This document shows, one piece after another, positions 24,001 through 35,051 of a DNA stretch of 64,000 bases; within the stretch, counting starts at the first letter, position 1; each line of letters starts with the position of its first letter. Source of the DNA: an uncultured Eubacteriales bacterium (GTDB taxonomy: Bacteria; Bacillota; Clostridia; Oscillospirales; Acutalibacteraceae); assembly GCA_949422855.1 (NCBI GenBank), contig CASPLG010000004.1, positions 1 through 64,000 of the forward strand, read 5' to 3'. A program made the position numbers and the translations under genes. Below the pieces are notes generated by a model. It did no database searches, had not been told where the DNA came from, and was given only the letters and a program-made list of their open reading frames with translations.

Positions 24001-26487
24001 TTACTGCTCAAAATTTTCATCTGTGTCCGCAGTCAAATCTTCGTTCATATCTTGCTCGTGGGGGACTCTCGCCGCTGCAACGATTTTATTACCCGGCGAA
24101 ACTTTCATAACTTTTACCCCCTTAGAGGGTCTTGAGCAAAGTCTGATTGAATCCACTGCTATTCTGATAATAACACCATCTGTAGAAATAATTATAATAT
24201 CCTCATCCATCCCTACAGAAGCAATAACTGCAACATCACCGTATTTTTCGCTATGGTAATTTATAATACCGCTGCCGCCCCTGGACTGAACCCTATAATC
24301 AGAGACATCTGATAATCTGCCATAGCCGTTTTCAGACAAAGTCAAAATCTTTTTATCATCTTCAACAATGAGCATACCGGCGACCTCATCATTACCTCTT
24401 AGGGTCAGGGCTTTAACTCCTCTTGCCTGACGTCCCATAGCCCTAACATCAGTCTCTTTAAACCTAATTGCCTTACCTTTTTTTGTTGCGACTATAATTT
24501 CTTTATTCCCCTCGGTGAGTTTAACCCATTTAAGTTCATCATCCTCATCGAGTTCCAATGCTATGAGGCCATTTTTTCTGGTATTACTAAACACACCAAG
24601 CGAAACTCTTTTTATAACGCCTCTCCCGGTGAGCATAACTAAAAATTTATTCTCTTCAAACTCGGGAACTCTTATTAGAGAAGTAACTTTTTCATCAGGC
24701 TCCAGAGCTATCAAATTTGAAACATTCATACCCTTGGAAGTCCTTGACCCTTCCGGCACTTCATAACATTTAAGTTTGTATGCTCTGCCCATATTGGTAA
24801 AGAACAGTACATAATCATGCGTATTTATGATAAGCATTTCGTCGGCAATATCCTCTTCACGTCTGCTCATGCCCGAGACGCCACGACCGCCCCGCCTTTG
24901 CAGTTTATATGTTTCGAGATTCTGCCTTTTTACATATCCTCTGTCGGTTATCGTCAGTACGCACTCTTCTTTAGGTATTAAATCCTCAATATCAACTTCT
25001 CCGCTGACAGATTCTATTTGGGTTCTTCTTTCGTCGCCGAAACGCCTTTTTATATCGAGGATTTCCTCTTTGACAATTGCCAAAAGTTTAAGTTTATCCG
25101 AGAGTATTTCCTTATATTCAGCGATTTTACCATGTAAAGCTTCGATTTCCTGTTCTATTTTGCTGCGTTCAAGTCCGGTAAGTCTGCCCAAAGGCATCTG
25201 GACAATAGCTTGAGCCTGCACATCATCCAATCCGAATCTTTCACAAAGTCTTTGTTTGCCCTCTGTAATAGAGTGGGACGACCTTAAAATTGTGATTACT
25301 TCATCGATAAAATCGATCGCAGTTTTGAGCCCCTCTAAGATATGTGCTCGTTGTTCTGCCTTTTTGAGGTCGAATTTTATTCTTCTGGTGACGACTTCCT
25401 CCTGGAACACTATATATTTAACGAGGCAATCCTTAAGGGTTAGGATTTTAGGTTCGCCATCGACAATAGCGAGCATTATAACGCCGAAAGTTATCTGCAT
25501 CTGAGTAAACGAATACAGTTTATTCAGGACGATATTTGCAGAGGCATCTTTTTTCACGGTAATTTCTATACGCATACCGTCTCTATCTGAATGGTCGTCT
25601 ATATTTGATATACCGTCCAATCGTTTTTCCTTGACCATGTCTGCAATATGTTCAATAAGCCTTGCTTTATTGACTTGATAAGGCAGCTCAGTCACAATAA
25701 TTTTAAATCTTCCGTTTTTCTCCTCTTCAATTTGAGCCTTAGATCTGACGGTTATCTTACCACGCCCCGTAGCATAAGCAGCTTTTATTCCCGATTTTCC
25801 CATTATTATGCCGCCTGTCGGGAAGTCCGGACCTTTTATGCACTGCATTATGTCGGCAAGTTCGGCTCCGGGATTATCTATTAATAAGCAGATAGCATCT
25901 ATAACTTCATTCATATTGTGAGGCGGTATATTTGTAGCCATACCGACTGCAATCCCCGTTGACCCGTTAACCAGAAGGTTAGGGAGTTTAGAGGGCAAAA
26001 CAGTAGGTTCTTTTAAATGGTCATCATAGTTTGGGGCAAAATCCACGGTATCTTTACCAATATCCGTCAGCATTTCGACGGCAGTTTTACTCATTCTGGC
26101 TTCAGTGTACCTATATGCCGCCGGTGGGTCGCCGTCGACGGAGCCGAAGTTACCGTGACCATCAACAAGCAAATATCTCATAGAGAAGTCCTGAGCCAGA
26201 CGAACGAGGGCATCATATACAGAGGCATCTCCATGCGGATGATATCTTCCTAGAACAGACCCTACGGTTGTCGCACATTTTCTATAGGCTTTATCTGGCG
26301 TGAGACCGTCCTCAAACATGGTATAAAGGATTCTTCTGTGGACGGGTTTAAGACCATCTCTTACATCCGGAAGTGCACGTGATACAATAACCGACATAGA
26401 ATAATCCAAAAAGGACTTTTTCATTTCTTTTTCGATATCGACATCTATCACTTTAGATTCGGTTATTAAGCTTTCGTCATTTTCCAT
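24001..26487 (-). CDS. gyrA: DNA gyrase subunit A
   Basis: GyrA (828 residues) breaks and rejoins DNA in the gyrase complex. [10 protein letters not shown] contains the catalytic tyrosine, and QRRGGRG is the GyrA-box needed for wrapping. The C-terminal half has the repeated blades of the beta-pinwheel. The quinolone region reads [12 protein letters not shown], so alanine stands at the position equivalent to Ser83 of E. coli. ATG 26487 is chosen since GGGAG lies 8 bp upstream; a GTG three codons earlier is less likely. It ends the dnaA-to-gyrA cluster. Confidence 0.97.
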   Translation of the reverse strand: MENDESLITESKVIDVDIEKEMKKSFLDYSMSVIVSRALPDVRDGLKPVHRRILYTMFEDGLTPDKAYRKCATTVGSVLGRYHPHGDASVYDALVRLAQDFSMRYLLVDGHGNFGSVDGDPPAAYRYTEARMSKTAVEMLTDIGKDTVDFAPNYDDHLKEPTVLPSKLPNLLVNGSTGIAVGMATNIPPHNMNEVIDAICLLIDNPGAELADIMQCIKGPDFPTGGIIMGKSGIKAAYATGRGKITVRSKAQIEEEKNGRFKIIVTELPYQVNKARLIEHIADMVKEKRLDGISNIDDHSDRDGMRIEITVKKDASANIVLNKLYSFTQMQITFGVIMLAIVDGEPKILTLKDCLVKYIVFQEEVVTRRIKFDLKKAEQRAHILEGLKTAIDFIDEVITILRSSHSITEGKQRLCERFGLDDVQAQAIVQMPLGRLTGLERSKIEQEIEALHGKIAEYKEILSDKLKLLAIVKEEILDIKRRFGDERRTQIESVSGEVDIEDLIPKEECVLTITDRGYVKRQNLETYKLQRRGGRGVSGMSRREEDIADEMLIINTHDYVLFFTNMGRAYKLKCYEVPEGSRTSKGMNVSNLIALEPDEKVTSLIRVPEFEENKFLVMLTGRGVIKRVSLGVFSNTRKNGLIALELDEDDELKWVKLTEGNKEIIVATKKGKAIRFKETDVRAMGRQARGVKALTLRGNDEVAGMLIVEDDKKILTLSENGYGRLSDVSDYRVQSRGGSGIINYHSEKYGDVAVIASVGMDEDIIIISTDGVIIRIAVDSIRLCSRPSKGVKVMKVSPGNKIVAAARVPHEQDMNEDLTADTDENFEQ

Positions 26488-26505
26488 TATTTTCACTCCC
26501 TTGTC

Positions 26506-27189
26506 TTAGTCATTCTCTCTTGGATGAGTTCCGGCAACGAGCATTGCTTGTACGTCGGGCAAAAACTCCGGTTCAATGGCTCTGACCGGAATAATTACAG
26601 TACCGCCATCGGGTGGATATATAATAATCTGACCTGCCAATTCCTGATACTGAGCAGTACCATTTAAGGGAATTTCACGTTCTTTTCCCCGCACCTGCAC
26701 TACAAGTTTATCGGGATAAATTTCAGTATGTATTTCCTCGCCGGAGAAAAACTGTTTTGCAAGTTTTTTCATAGCGAGAACGGGAACGATTGCAATTATG
26801 CCCAAGCACAAAATGGGGAAAGCAATGAAAAAACCATAATAAGCATTACCGAAACACAGCCACAGCACAAGCAAAATAATAATCACAACACCTTGGATAA
26901 TCATCTGATTTCTCATCATGATATTATTTTTCCTATAATTATCGGTACTTTTAAAAATCTCATAAATCTCATCTTCGGAAAGTGTATATTTAAATTTCAC
27001 ACCGGTTTGCTCTTCTTCGTACTCTTCACCGTCATCATCCACAATCAATTCAGCCTCAGAACCATCCCACAGCACCTCATCATCACTGCTGTCCGACTGT
27101 GTATCGCTTTCATCACTCTGCCAGTTTGAACTTTCAGATTCATCCTGAAAACTTTCATCATTATTACCCGTACTTAAGTTATCCTGCAT
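26506..27189 (-). CDS. Membrane protein with YcxB-like C-terminal domain
   Basis: The 227-residue protein starts with about 75 acidic, Ser- and Asp-rich residues, has two adjacent membrane segments (roughly 108-128 and 132-152, LVLWLCF and FPILCLGIIAIVPVL), and a C-terminal domain of about 75 residues that resembles the YcxB-like family (EIYPDKLVVQV, then IIPVRAIEP). The role is unknown. ATG 27189 follows AAGGGG; an upstream extension would overlap gyrB and is rejected. It sits between gyrB and gyrA, 43 bp after gyrB, and is probably co-transcribed. Confidence 0.8.
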   Translation of the reverse strand: MQDNLSTGNNDESFQDESESSNWQSDESDTQSDSSDDEVLWDGSEAELIVDDDGEEYEEEQTGVKFKYTLSEDEIYEIFKSTDNYRKNNIMMRNQMIIQGVVIIILLVLWLCFGNAYYGFFIAFPILCLGIIAIVPVLAMKKLAKQFFSGEEIHTEIYPDKLVVQVRGKEREIPLNGTAQYQELAGQIIIYPPDGGTVIIPVRAIEPEFLPDVQAMLVAGTHPREND

Positions 27190-27232
27190 AACTAATCCCC
27201 TTTTACTATTAAAATTAAAGATGTATTTTATT

Positions 27233-29200
<1,968 letters not shown>

Positions 29201-29209
29201 TTAAAAAGA

Positions 29210-29686
29210 TTAATTGCTGAATATTTCTTTTATATCATCATCGCTTCCTCCGTCATCTTGAGTATCCTGATAACCGGTTTTATTTCCCCTGACGTTATTT
29301 TTAGCTCTAGGTCTAAAAATCTTTTTATACCAAGGGATAGACCTTGTAATATACTTAGGTTTTTGCAGCTTTATCATAGAGGGGGAGAACCAATAAAAGC
29401 CGCAAAACACCGTCATCATAACGATTAATCCCAATAGATAGAAGCCCTCTCCCAAGAACAGTGCTGTTATAAACACCACAACGGAAAAAATCTGGACTGC
29501 CCACAAAAGCCAATATACATTCGACCTAAGTGCCACCGCAGATAGATTTCCACATGCTCTGCATTTGTAAAGCGATCTATTTTTAACGATAAATGCTTCT
29601 AAACGTCCTAGCCCGACTCCACAAAACGGACAGTGCGGGCGGTAGAAAACTTTTATTGTAAACTCCCTCCTTAACTGCGGGGACAT
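29210..29686 (-). CDS. Small membrane protein with N-terminal zinc ribbon
   Basis: Two CxxC pairs (CPFC and CRAC, 19 residues apart) form a zinc ribbon at the N-terminus, followed by two membrane segments (about residues 57-77 and 80-100) and a basic then acidic cytoplasmic tail (GSDDDIKEIF). It resembles the cxxc-20-cxxc type of small clostridial proteins; function is unknown. The start is uncertain: a strong AAGGAGGGAG lies ahead of an ATA codon (reading IKVFYRPHC), while the only ATG in frame, at 29686, has a poor ribosome site. It lies between remB and gyrB in the origin operon. Confidence 0.7.
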   Translation of the reverse strand: MSPQLRREFTIKVFYRPHCPFCGVGLGRLEAFIVKNRSLYKCRACGNLSAVALRSNVYWLLWAVQIFSVVVFITALFLGEGFYLLGLIVMMTVFCGFYWFSPSMIKLQKPKYITRSIPWYKKIFRPRAKNNVRGNKTGYQDTQDDGGSDDDIKEIFSN

Positions 29687-29738
29687 AAAGGGCCCTTATA
29701 CAGATAATCCGCCGTAATTCCGGGAGAGGATGCATCTG

Positions 29739-30020
29739 TCAGAGGGGTACTTTACGGCTCCTAATACTTTTAATACTTTTAATTCTTTTAAAAAGAGTTT
29801 CGGATGTCAACTGACTTATATAAATTTTTTCCTTGCCATTTTGCATACAGACAACAAAAGACTTTGGAAGCTTTTGATTTATATATATTATTTTACTATT
29901 ATTCTCTTTGTTTGACAAATACTTTCTGCATGTTTTTGATACAGTTGACCTATCCAAATCGAAAATGCCGACAATATCGCAAAATCTAACTATAATATTG
30001 TTTCCCAAGTGCAGGTACAA
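29739..30020 (-). CDS. remB: RemB/YaaB-like extracellular matrix regulator (DUF370)
   Basis: The N-terminus MYLHLGNNIIVRFCDIVGIFDLD closely fits RemB (YaaB), and the position between recF and gyrB is the same as in Bacillus. The middle carries PKSFVVCMQNGKEKIYISQLTSETL. In Bacillus RemA and RemB affect matrix genes and sporulation. Length (93 residues) is normal. Confidence 0.88.
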   Translation of the reverse strand: MYLHLGNNIIVRFCDIVGIFDLDRSTVSKTCRKYLSNKENNSKIIYINQKLPKSFVVCMQNGKEKIYISQLTSETLFKRIKSIKSIRSRKVPL

Positions 30021-30068
30021 AATTAGTTCCTCCTCGAAACTCTATTGTATCAAAGATTGTGTAAAAAT

Positions 30069-31160
30069 TTAACCGTGAACTATTTTTCCGTTTTTGACCA
30101 AAAAACTCTTGTAACTATTTTTAAAACGGGGCTGCACACAGCCGGTTATAATGGTCTGTGAGGCAGTAAGGCTTGTGAGCATGTATTTTTGACGGTTCAA
30201 ATCAAGTTCACTCAAGATATCATCCAGAAGGATTACCGGGGTTTCTCCGGTTATATTGGATATTATTTCTGCCTCTGCGAGCTTAAGGGCTATAACTGCC
30301 GACCGTTGCTGTCCTTGCGAGGCGAAAATTCTTGCTGATTTGTTATTTATCTTAATATCGAGTTCATCTCTGTGTGCGCCGGCTGATGTAAAACCTCTGG
30401 TTATGTCGGTTTTTGTGTTTTGGCGTAATTTTTTCAGTATTGCATCGAAGACTTTTGTTTTATCGGTGTGACTGAAATTCTGCCAATTGAGGTAAGAAAC
30501 ATCAAGCGTTTCGCCCTGAGAGAGTTCATAATAGAAGGACTTGGCACGACTGCTGAGCATATTTATATATTTTATTCTTTGGCAAACAATCTCTGAGGAA
30601 TATGAAGCAGCGGCACTGTCCCACACGTCGAGGGTTTTCTCTAAGGATGGAGATTTTCTGATATTTTTAAGCAGAACATTTCGCTGTCTCAAAGTTTTAT
30701 TATATCTGACAAGCAGAGCAGGAAATGTCGGTTTTAGTTGACATATTGCAGCATCGATGAGTCTTCTTCGATTATCCGGCCCCCCTTTTATCAGACAGAG
30801 GTGTTCCGGCGAGAACACAACAGCTTTAAATAGACCAATAATAGATGTTGCATTGCCTCTGTCCACTTCGTTGACGCAAGCCAATCTTTTTCCCTGAGAG
30901 AACTTTATTTCAATTTGGTTTATTCTGTCAGAGAACTCCACATCACCTAAGATTTGGGCATTATCTTGACCAAAAGCGACTAAACTTAAGTCTTTGGTTC
31001 CTCTGAAAGACCTTGCACCGCTAAGCATCCATAGAGCTTCCAGGATATTTGTTTTACCCTGTGCATTTTCGCCGTAGAAGACGTTAATTTTACTATCAAA
31101 GCTTATAATTTCATCCATTAAGTTTCTATAATTTTTAACATAGAGTCTGAGTACCTTCAT
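30069..31160 (-). CDS. recF: DNA replication and repair protein RecF
   Basis: RecF (363 residues) is an SMC-like ATPase that helps load RecA at gaps. Walker A is FYGENAQGKTN near residue 29, the signature is ASQGQQRSAV near residue 280, and Walker B is PVILLDDILSELD near residue 307. The length is normal. It follows dnaN by 94 bp; the S4-domain gene yaaA/rlbA, often found between them, is absent. Confidence 0.96.
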   Translation of the reverse strand: MKVLRLYVKNYRNLMDEIISFDSKINVFYGENAQGKTNILEALWMLSGARSFRGTKDLSLVAFGQDNAQILGDVEFSDRINQIEIKFSQGKRLACVNEVDRGNATSIIGLFKAVVFSPEHLCLIKGGPDNRRRLIDAAICQLKPTFPALLVRYNKTLRQRNVLLKNIRKSPSLEKTLDVWDSAAASYSSEIVCQRIKYINMLSSRAKSFYYELSQGETLDVSYLNWQNFSHTDKTKVFDAILKKLRQNTKTDITRGFTSAGAHRDELDIKINNKSARIFASQGQQRSAVIALKLAEAEIISNITGETPVILLDDILSELDLNRQKYMLTSLTASQTIITGCVQPRFKNSYKSFLVKNGKIVHG

Positions 31161-31254
31161 TAATGCACGCCTTTACGTATTTTTTTGACATTTCACGGAC
31201 AAAATTTCTAAAACATAAAACCAATTTAACCTTAATTTTAGCTTTAATTTATTA

Positions 31255-32358
31255 TTATTCATGCAGGCGGACAGGGAGGACCAGAAACAGGAATGAGTCT
31301 CCATTTTTGGGCAGTATTTTTATAGGACTGAGCGAACCGTTTAATTCTATAATAACTTCATCTGTATCTGAATTTTTCAAGGCATCCGTCATATACTTAT
31401 TATTGAACCCTATTTCAACATCTTCACCATTTATTGAGACGGGAAATTCGTCATAAGCTTTCCCTATAGAGGTAAGGCAAGAAAGTCTGGTAATTCCGGC
31501 GGATATAATACATCTGACAGGGCTTTTAAATCTCTCGGTGATAATGAGTGAAACTCTTTCAACACTTTCGAGCATTTCTTTGGTATTCACGTTTACTTTT
31601 GTTTTAAAAGACTCGGGGATAGACATTTTATAATCTAAAAATTCTCCGTCGAGAAGTCTTGAGATTATGCAGTATTCCTTTGTGTCAAAGAGTATGTGTC
31701 TTTGACCTGCTAAGATTTTTAATTCTTGGTCTTCATCATCCGGCAGGAGTTTTAATACTTCTCCTAAGGTTTTCCCCGGCACGACAAATTTTATATCCAG
31801 TTCTTCCTTAATTTTTTCCTTTCTTATTGCCATTCTGTAGCCATCGACTGATACCAGCGCTATTTCGTGCTTTTTAATGTCGAAAAGTGTTCCGGTATGG
31901 ATGGGTTTTGTGTCAGTGTCTGCCACTGCGAACAAGGTTTGTTTTATCATACTTTTAGCTGTTATGCAGGGCAGCTCTATAGAGTCCGGTTTATCTATTT
32001 TAGGTATTTCCGGGAATTCATCGGCATCTATTCCGGCGAGAGAAAATTCACTGGATCCGCTTTTTATTAGTACCATAAGGTTATCTTGTACTTCAAGGGT
32101 AACGTTTTGAGAGGGAAGTCTTCTTACTATATCTGTAAAAAGTCTAGCTCCCAGCACAATCTTTCCTTCACTGATTACATCGGCTTTAAGAGTTGTCTTT
32201 ATTGCAAGTTCGGTATTATAACCGCAGAGTTCCAGTTGACCGTTTTGAGCATTTATGTATATTCCTTCGAGGGCTGCTAAGTTTGATTTTGGAGACACAG
32301 CTCTTTGCACATTCGACAACTTTTCAACAAGTTTACTTCTTTCGCAAGTAATTTTCAA
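31255..32358 (-). CDS. dnaN: DNA polymerase III beta sliding clamp
   Basis: This is the ring clamp that tethers the replicative polymerase. The 367-residue protein shows the three-domain pattern, with KLVEKLSNVQRAVSPKSNLAALEGI at the start (shown here in part), FSLAGIDADEFPEIP in the middle and LPVRLHE at the end, a variant of the usual MPMR C-terminus. I take TTG at 32358 as start: AAGGA lies 8 bp upstream and the protein then begins MKITCERSKL, like its relatives. An ATG nine bases earlier overlaps the ribosome site. Confidence 0.96.
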   Translation of the reverse strand: MKITCERSKLVEKLSNVQRAVSPKSNLAALEGIYINAQNGQLELCGYNTELAIKTTLKADVISEGKIVLGARLFTDIVRRLPSQNVTLEVQDNLMVLIKSGSSEFSLAGIDADEFPEIPKIDKPDSIELPCITAKSMIKQTLFAVADTDTKPIHTGTLFDIKKHEIALVSVDGYRMAIRKEKIKEELDIKFVVPGKTLGEVLKLLPDDEDQELKILAGQRHILFDTKEYCIISRLLDGEFLDYKMSIPESFKTKVNVNTKEMLESVERVSLIITERFKSPVRCIISAGITRLSCLTSIGKAYDEFPVSINGEDVEIGFNNKYMTDALKNSDTDEVIIELNGSLSPIKILPKNGDSFLFLVLPVRLHE

Positions 32359-32399
32359 AATAATCATCCTTTTTTAGTAGAGTATAGTAAATATATTTT

Positions 32400-32414
32400 T
32401 AGCAGTAGTAGTAG
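32400..32414 (-). promoter_or_regulatory. DnaA-trio element of the basal unwinding system
   Basis: On the plus strand the run reads TAG-CAG-TAG-TAG-TAG, equivalent to 3'-(G)A(T/C)-5' trios on the strand contacted by DnaA. It is placed between the GC cluster (32415-32420) with the adjacent DnaA box (32428-32436) and an AT-rich tract, the order described for Bacillus. Confidence 0.75.
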
Positions 32415-32427
32415 GGGGCGTTGAAAA

Positions 32428-32565
32428 CGTGGAAAACCGGTGTAAAACCAGAAAAAATCTAAAATTGCCTCCCGTGAGATTTTGTGGAACGATTGTGGAA
32501 TGGTGTGGAAAAAAATGCCCTGTTTTTGCGGTTTCCACAATTGTGTTGAAAACTTTGTGTTGAAA
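32428..32565 (-). promoter_or_regulatory. Cluster of DnaA-box-like sequences
   Basis: Read as TTNTCCACA-like nonamers, they are TTTTCCACG (32428-32436), CGTTCCACA (32483-32491), CATTCCACA (32494-32502), TTTTCCACA (32504-32512) on the minus strand, GTTTCCACA (32531-32539) on the plus strand, and two TTCAACACA (32542-32550, 32557-32565). Three are spaced 10-11 bp apart, one helical turn. None is the perfect TTATCCACA. Confidence 0.75.
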
Positions 32566-32746
32566 GTTGAAAACTTGTTTAAAAATTTACATAATGAATA
32601 TTGTTTTATATAAACAAATTTTAACCTCTACACTTAAAACTTTTTATTATAAATGATGCAAAAAATTTACAATTTCTGACATCAAAAAAGCACCTCCCAT
32701 TACAAGTTTCAGTGACCCGATAGGTAAAAATTGATTCATAATATTA

Positions 32747-34063
32747 TTATCTGTCACGTATATTTTTTATTATATCTTCAACCATTGCTCTCATTTTCTT
32801 GTCTTTATTTATGTTCTTTTCGGCCTGCTGCAATGCATATACTATAGTAGAATGGTCACGCCCACCGAACTCATCTCCTATTGCCGAGAGTGACATTTGG
32901 GTAATTTCCCTTATTGCATATATGGAAATCTGGCGTGCATTTGAAACATTGGCATTTCGTTTGGAGGAGCGTATATCTTCGCTTGTTACATCAAAAGTTC
33001 TGGCAACTTCCTCTATTATCTTTTCGACTGTTACCGGGGGCGGCTGGTCGTTATTCAGGATATCTGATATAGCGGCCTGAGCGGTTTGTATGCCCATAGG
33101 CTCTCCGCCCAGCAGATTGTGTGCCTTCATTTTTTTGACGGCGCCTTCCAGCTGGCGTATATTCGTCTTTAAGTGCTTTGCAAGGTAATGGCATACTTCC
33201 GGCGGCATTTTAATATCGAGTTTTTCGGCTTTTCTGTTTACAATTGCTATTCTTGTTTCGAAATCCGGGGGTTGGATATCTGCAATCAAGCCCCATTCAA
33301 AACGTGTACGCAGTCTGTCTTCCAAAGTTTGAATCTCTTTGGGAGGTCTGTCGGACGTTAGTACAATTTGTTTATTTGCTTCGTAGAGGGAATTAAACGT
33401 ATGGAAAAATTCTTCTTGAGTAGAGTCCTTACCGGCAATGAATTGTATGTCGTCTACCAAGAGGATATCTGTTTTGCGGTATTTCTGATGAAACTGGCTT
33501 GTAGAATTGTTTTGAATCGATTCAATGAGTTCATTTGTAAAATCATCACCTTTTATGTAGAGAGTGGTCATATTGGGGTTGTTTTTTTTAATGTCATTGC
33601 ATATAGCGTACAAGAGATGAGTTTTTCCGAGACCGGAATTTCCGTAAATAAACAGTGGATTATATGCTCCGGCGGGGTTTGCTGCGACTGCTAATGCTGC
33701 GGCATGTGCAAATTTATTGGATGAGCCGACAATATAAGTATCAAAAGTGAACTCATATTCTGAATTAATTGCAAGATGTTGTTTTAACAAATTGTTTTTG
33801 CTGTCGAGCTCTTCAGGGGTTTTCAGGCAAATTTCGATACCGGCCCCGAAAATCTGATCAAAAGCTTCATTTAGAAGTTTTATGTAGCACCGGTTCAAGG
33901 TCTGACGGTGGAATTCATTTGGCACCATTAAAACGGCAGCACCTTTTTCAAAATCGAGTTTTATGGGCTCTATACGGCTTATCCAGGTTTTGTAAGCAAC
34001 GTCGGTTATTGAGTTTTTACAGTAGTCGCAAATTATTTGCCAAGCTTCATTAAAGGATTTCAT
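32747..34063 (-). CDS. dnaA: Chromosomal replication initiator DnaA
   Basis: DnaA (438 residues) binds and melts the origin. Domain I is in the first 80 residues, domain III has Walker A YGNSGLGKTHLL and Walker B LLVDDIQFIAGK, and domain IV ends with GGRDHSTIVYALQQ, which contacts the DnaA box. The protein is slightly short because the domain II linker is brief. It has a consensus-like promoter overlapped by a palindrome. Start is the ATG at 34063 with GGAGG upstream. Confidence 0.97.
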   Translation of the reverse strand: MKSFNEAWQIICDYCKNSITDVAYKTWISRIEPIKLDFEKGAAVLMVPNEFHRQTLNRCYIKLLNEAFDQIFGAGIEICLKTPEELDSKNNLLKQHLAINSEYEFTFDTYIVGSSNKFAHAAALAVAANPAGAYNPLFIYGNSGLGKTHLLYAICNDIKKNNPNMTTLYIKGDDFTNELIESIQNNSTSQFHQKYRKTDILLVDDIQFIAGKDSTQEEFFHTFNSLYEANKQIVLTSDRPPKEIQTLEDRLRTRFEWGLIADIQPPDFETRIAIVNRKAEKLDIKMPPEVCHYLAKHLKTNIRQLEGAVKKMKAHNLLGGEPMGIQTAQAAISDILNNDQPPPVTVEKIIEEVARTFDVTSEDIRSSKRNANVSNARQISIYAIREITQMSLSAIGDEFGGRDHSTIVYALQQAEKNINKDKKMRAMVEDIIKNIRDR

Positions 34064-34117
34064 ACAATAAGATTACCTCCGCAAGAATAGAGTTTTTAAT
34101 AAAAACAGTAATTAAAC

Positions 34118-34146
34118 ATAATAACACAAAAAATGAAGGTTTTCAA
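34118..34146 (-). promoter_or_regulatory. Promoter of dnaA
   Basis: Minus-strand TTGAAA (34141-34146) and TATTAT (34118-34123), spacer 17 bp, about 55 bp before the dnaA ATG. Confidence 0.75.
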
Positions 34147-34158
34147 CGTATGTTGAAA
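34141..34158. promoter_or_regulatory. Palindrome over the dnaA -35 box
   Basis: TTTCAAC-GTAT-GTTGAAA has perfect 7-bp arms and covers the -35 hexamer. Its arms resemble the TTCAACACA elements in oriC, so DnaA autoregulation is possible. Confidence 0.55.
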
Positions 34159-34180
34159 GATTTTATTTCTGCAAAAAAAC

Positions 34181-34209
34181 TTGTCGGCGTGCGTTTCTTG
34201 TGATATAAT
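34181..34209 (+). promoter_or_regulatory. Promoter of the 34304 gene
   Basis: TTGTCG (34181-34186) and TATAAT (34204-34209) with a 17-bp spacer, divergent from the dnaA promoter. Confidence 0.65.
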
Positions 34210-34303
34210 AAAAATATAAGGCGTTTTTAATTATGAGTATCTGTGCTTTTTATTAGTAATGACCGTGTCAATTAATTTAGTTTACAGAAAGGGAAGAGGA
34301 TTA

Positions 34304-34990
34304 ATGGGAAAAGTATCAATTGGAGGGTATGTTTTAACCGGACTAGCTTGTATGGCAGTGCCGCTTTTGGGCATTCCCACCATAAACTATGTTGAAGGTA
34401 ATGGGTTTAAGCTGTTGATTAGCGGTTCTGCAAAAACGGGTAAAGATAAGTCGAAGAATGGAACTGCCAATGTTTTCACCTCCGATGAGCGTTTAGGCTT
34501 CCGTGAGGCGGTAGAATGGCTTAGGCTGGAATATATCAGGTGTGTGCATGGAGATACCGGGATTTACTATACACAGTATGAAAACAGCAGCAATGGCAAG
34601 ATAGGTATGTTTGCTCCTGACAGCGGCGAGGGCGGACAGCATTTAAGTGTATTGGAACTTATTAAATTATGTGAAAACAGAGGAATGGATAGTTTTGATT
34701 TCTCTGGGCGTTTTAAAGATGATGATCGCTGGAGAACTGAGAACGCTGAGCAGATCTGGCAGGGCGTTTGTCATGGAAATAGTCACCAAGCTGGTCGTGC
34801 CAAAACTTTAAAATATATTTATGGCCGGCTTGCAGGGCTTGAGGATAAAATTGGATTTATACCTCCTGATTATGTGTCTGATCATGTACGTGTTTTGGAT
34901 GATTTCATTAAGTACAGGCGGGATATCGCTCATGATGACCTCTTAATCGCGGATATGGAGTTGCCCGAGGAGTTACCCGAGCTAAAGTAA
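34304..34990 (+). CDS. Membrane-anchored or exported protein, paralogue A
   Basis: From ATG 34304 (ribosome site GAAGAGGA) this protein has 228 residues. It starts MGKVSIGGYVLTG, with one hydrophobic segment (about 6-24), followed by IPTINYVEGNGFKLLISGS. The same IPTINYxxGxGFKLLIS segment opens the next gene. The rest is soluble, with a short Lys/Gly linker and YIYGRLAGLEDK-like helical text; no family is recognised. It is read away from dnaA from its own promoter. The hydrophobic N-terminus fits an uncleaved anchor or signal peptide. Confidence 0.7.
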   Translation: MGKVSIGGYVLTGLACMAVPLLGIPTINYVEGNGFKLLISGSAKTGKDKSKNGTANVFTSDERLGFREAVEWLRLEYIRCVHGDTGIYYTQYENSSNGKIGMFAPDSGEGGQHLSVLELIKLCENRGMDSFDFSGRFKDDDRWRTENAEQIWQGVCHGNSHQAGRAKTLKYIYGRLAGLEDKIGFIPPDYVSDHVRVLDDFIKYRRDIAHDDLLIADMELPEELPELK

Positions 34991-35051
34991 TGTTTAGAAA
35001 AATAGTAAGCGGGGTATTGTTTTGGGTTAATTGGAAGGAGGTGCATAATAA

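Larger units (their letters stand above)
32359..32746. other. oriC: Predicted chromosomal replication origin oriC
   Basis: This 388-bp gap between dnaA and dnaN contains no gene. It has an AT-rich tract next to dnaN (32375-32399), five DnaA-trios (32400-32414), a GGGGCG cluster, and at least seven DnaA-box-like sequences between 32428 and 32565. A second AT-rich tract follows at 32570-32680. In Bacillus the incC half of oriC lies in the same place. The strand bias of the whole window reverses here, which supports the call. Confidence 0.88.

Noticed and set aside
31161..31254. Possible yaaA/rlbA gene between dnaN and recF
   Set aside because: The gap is 94 bp and has no S4-domain reading frame.
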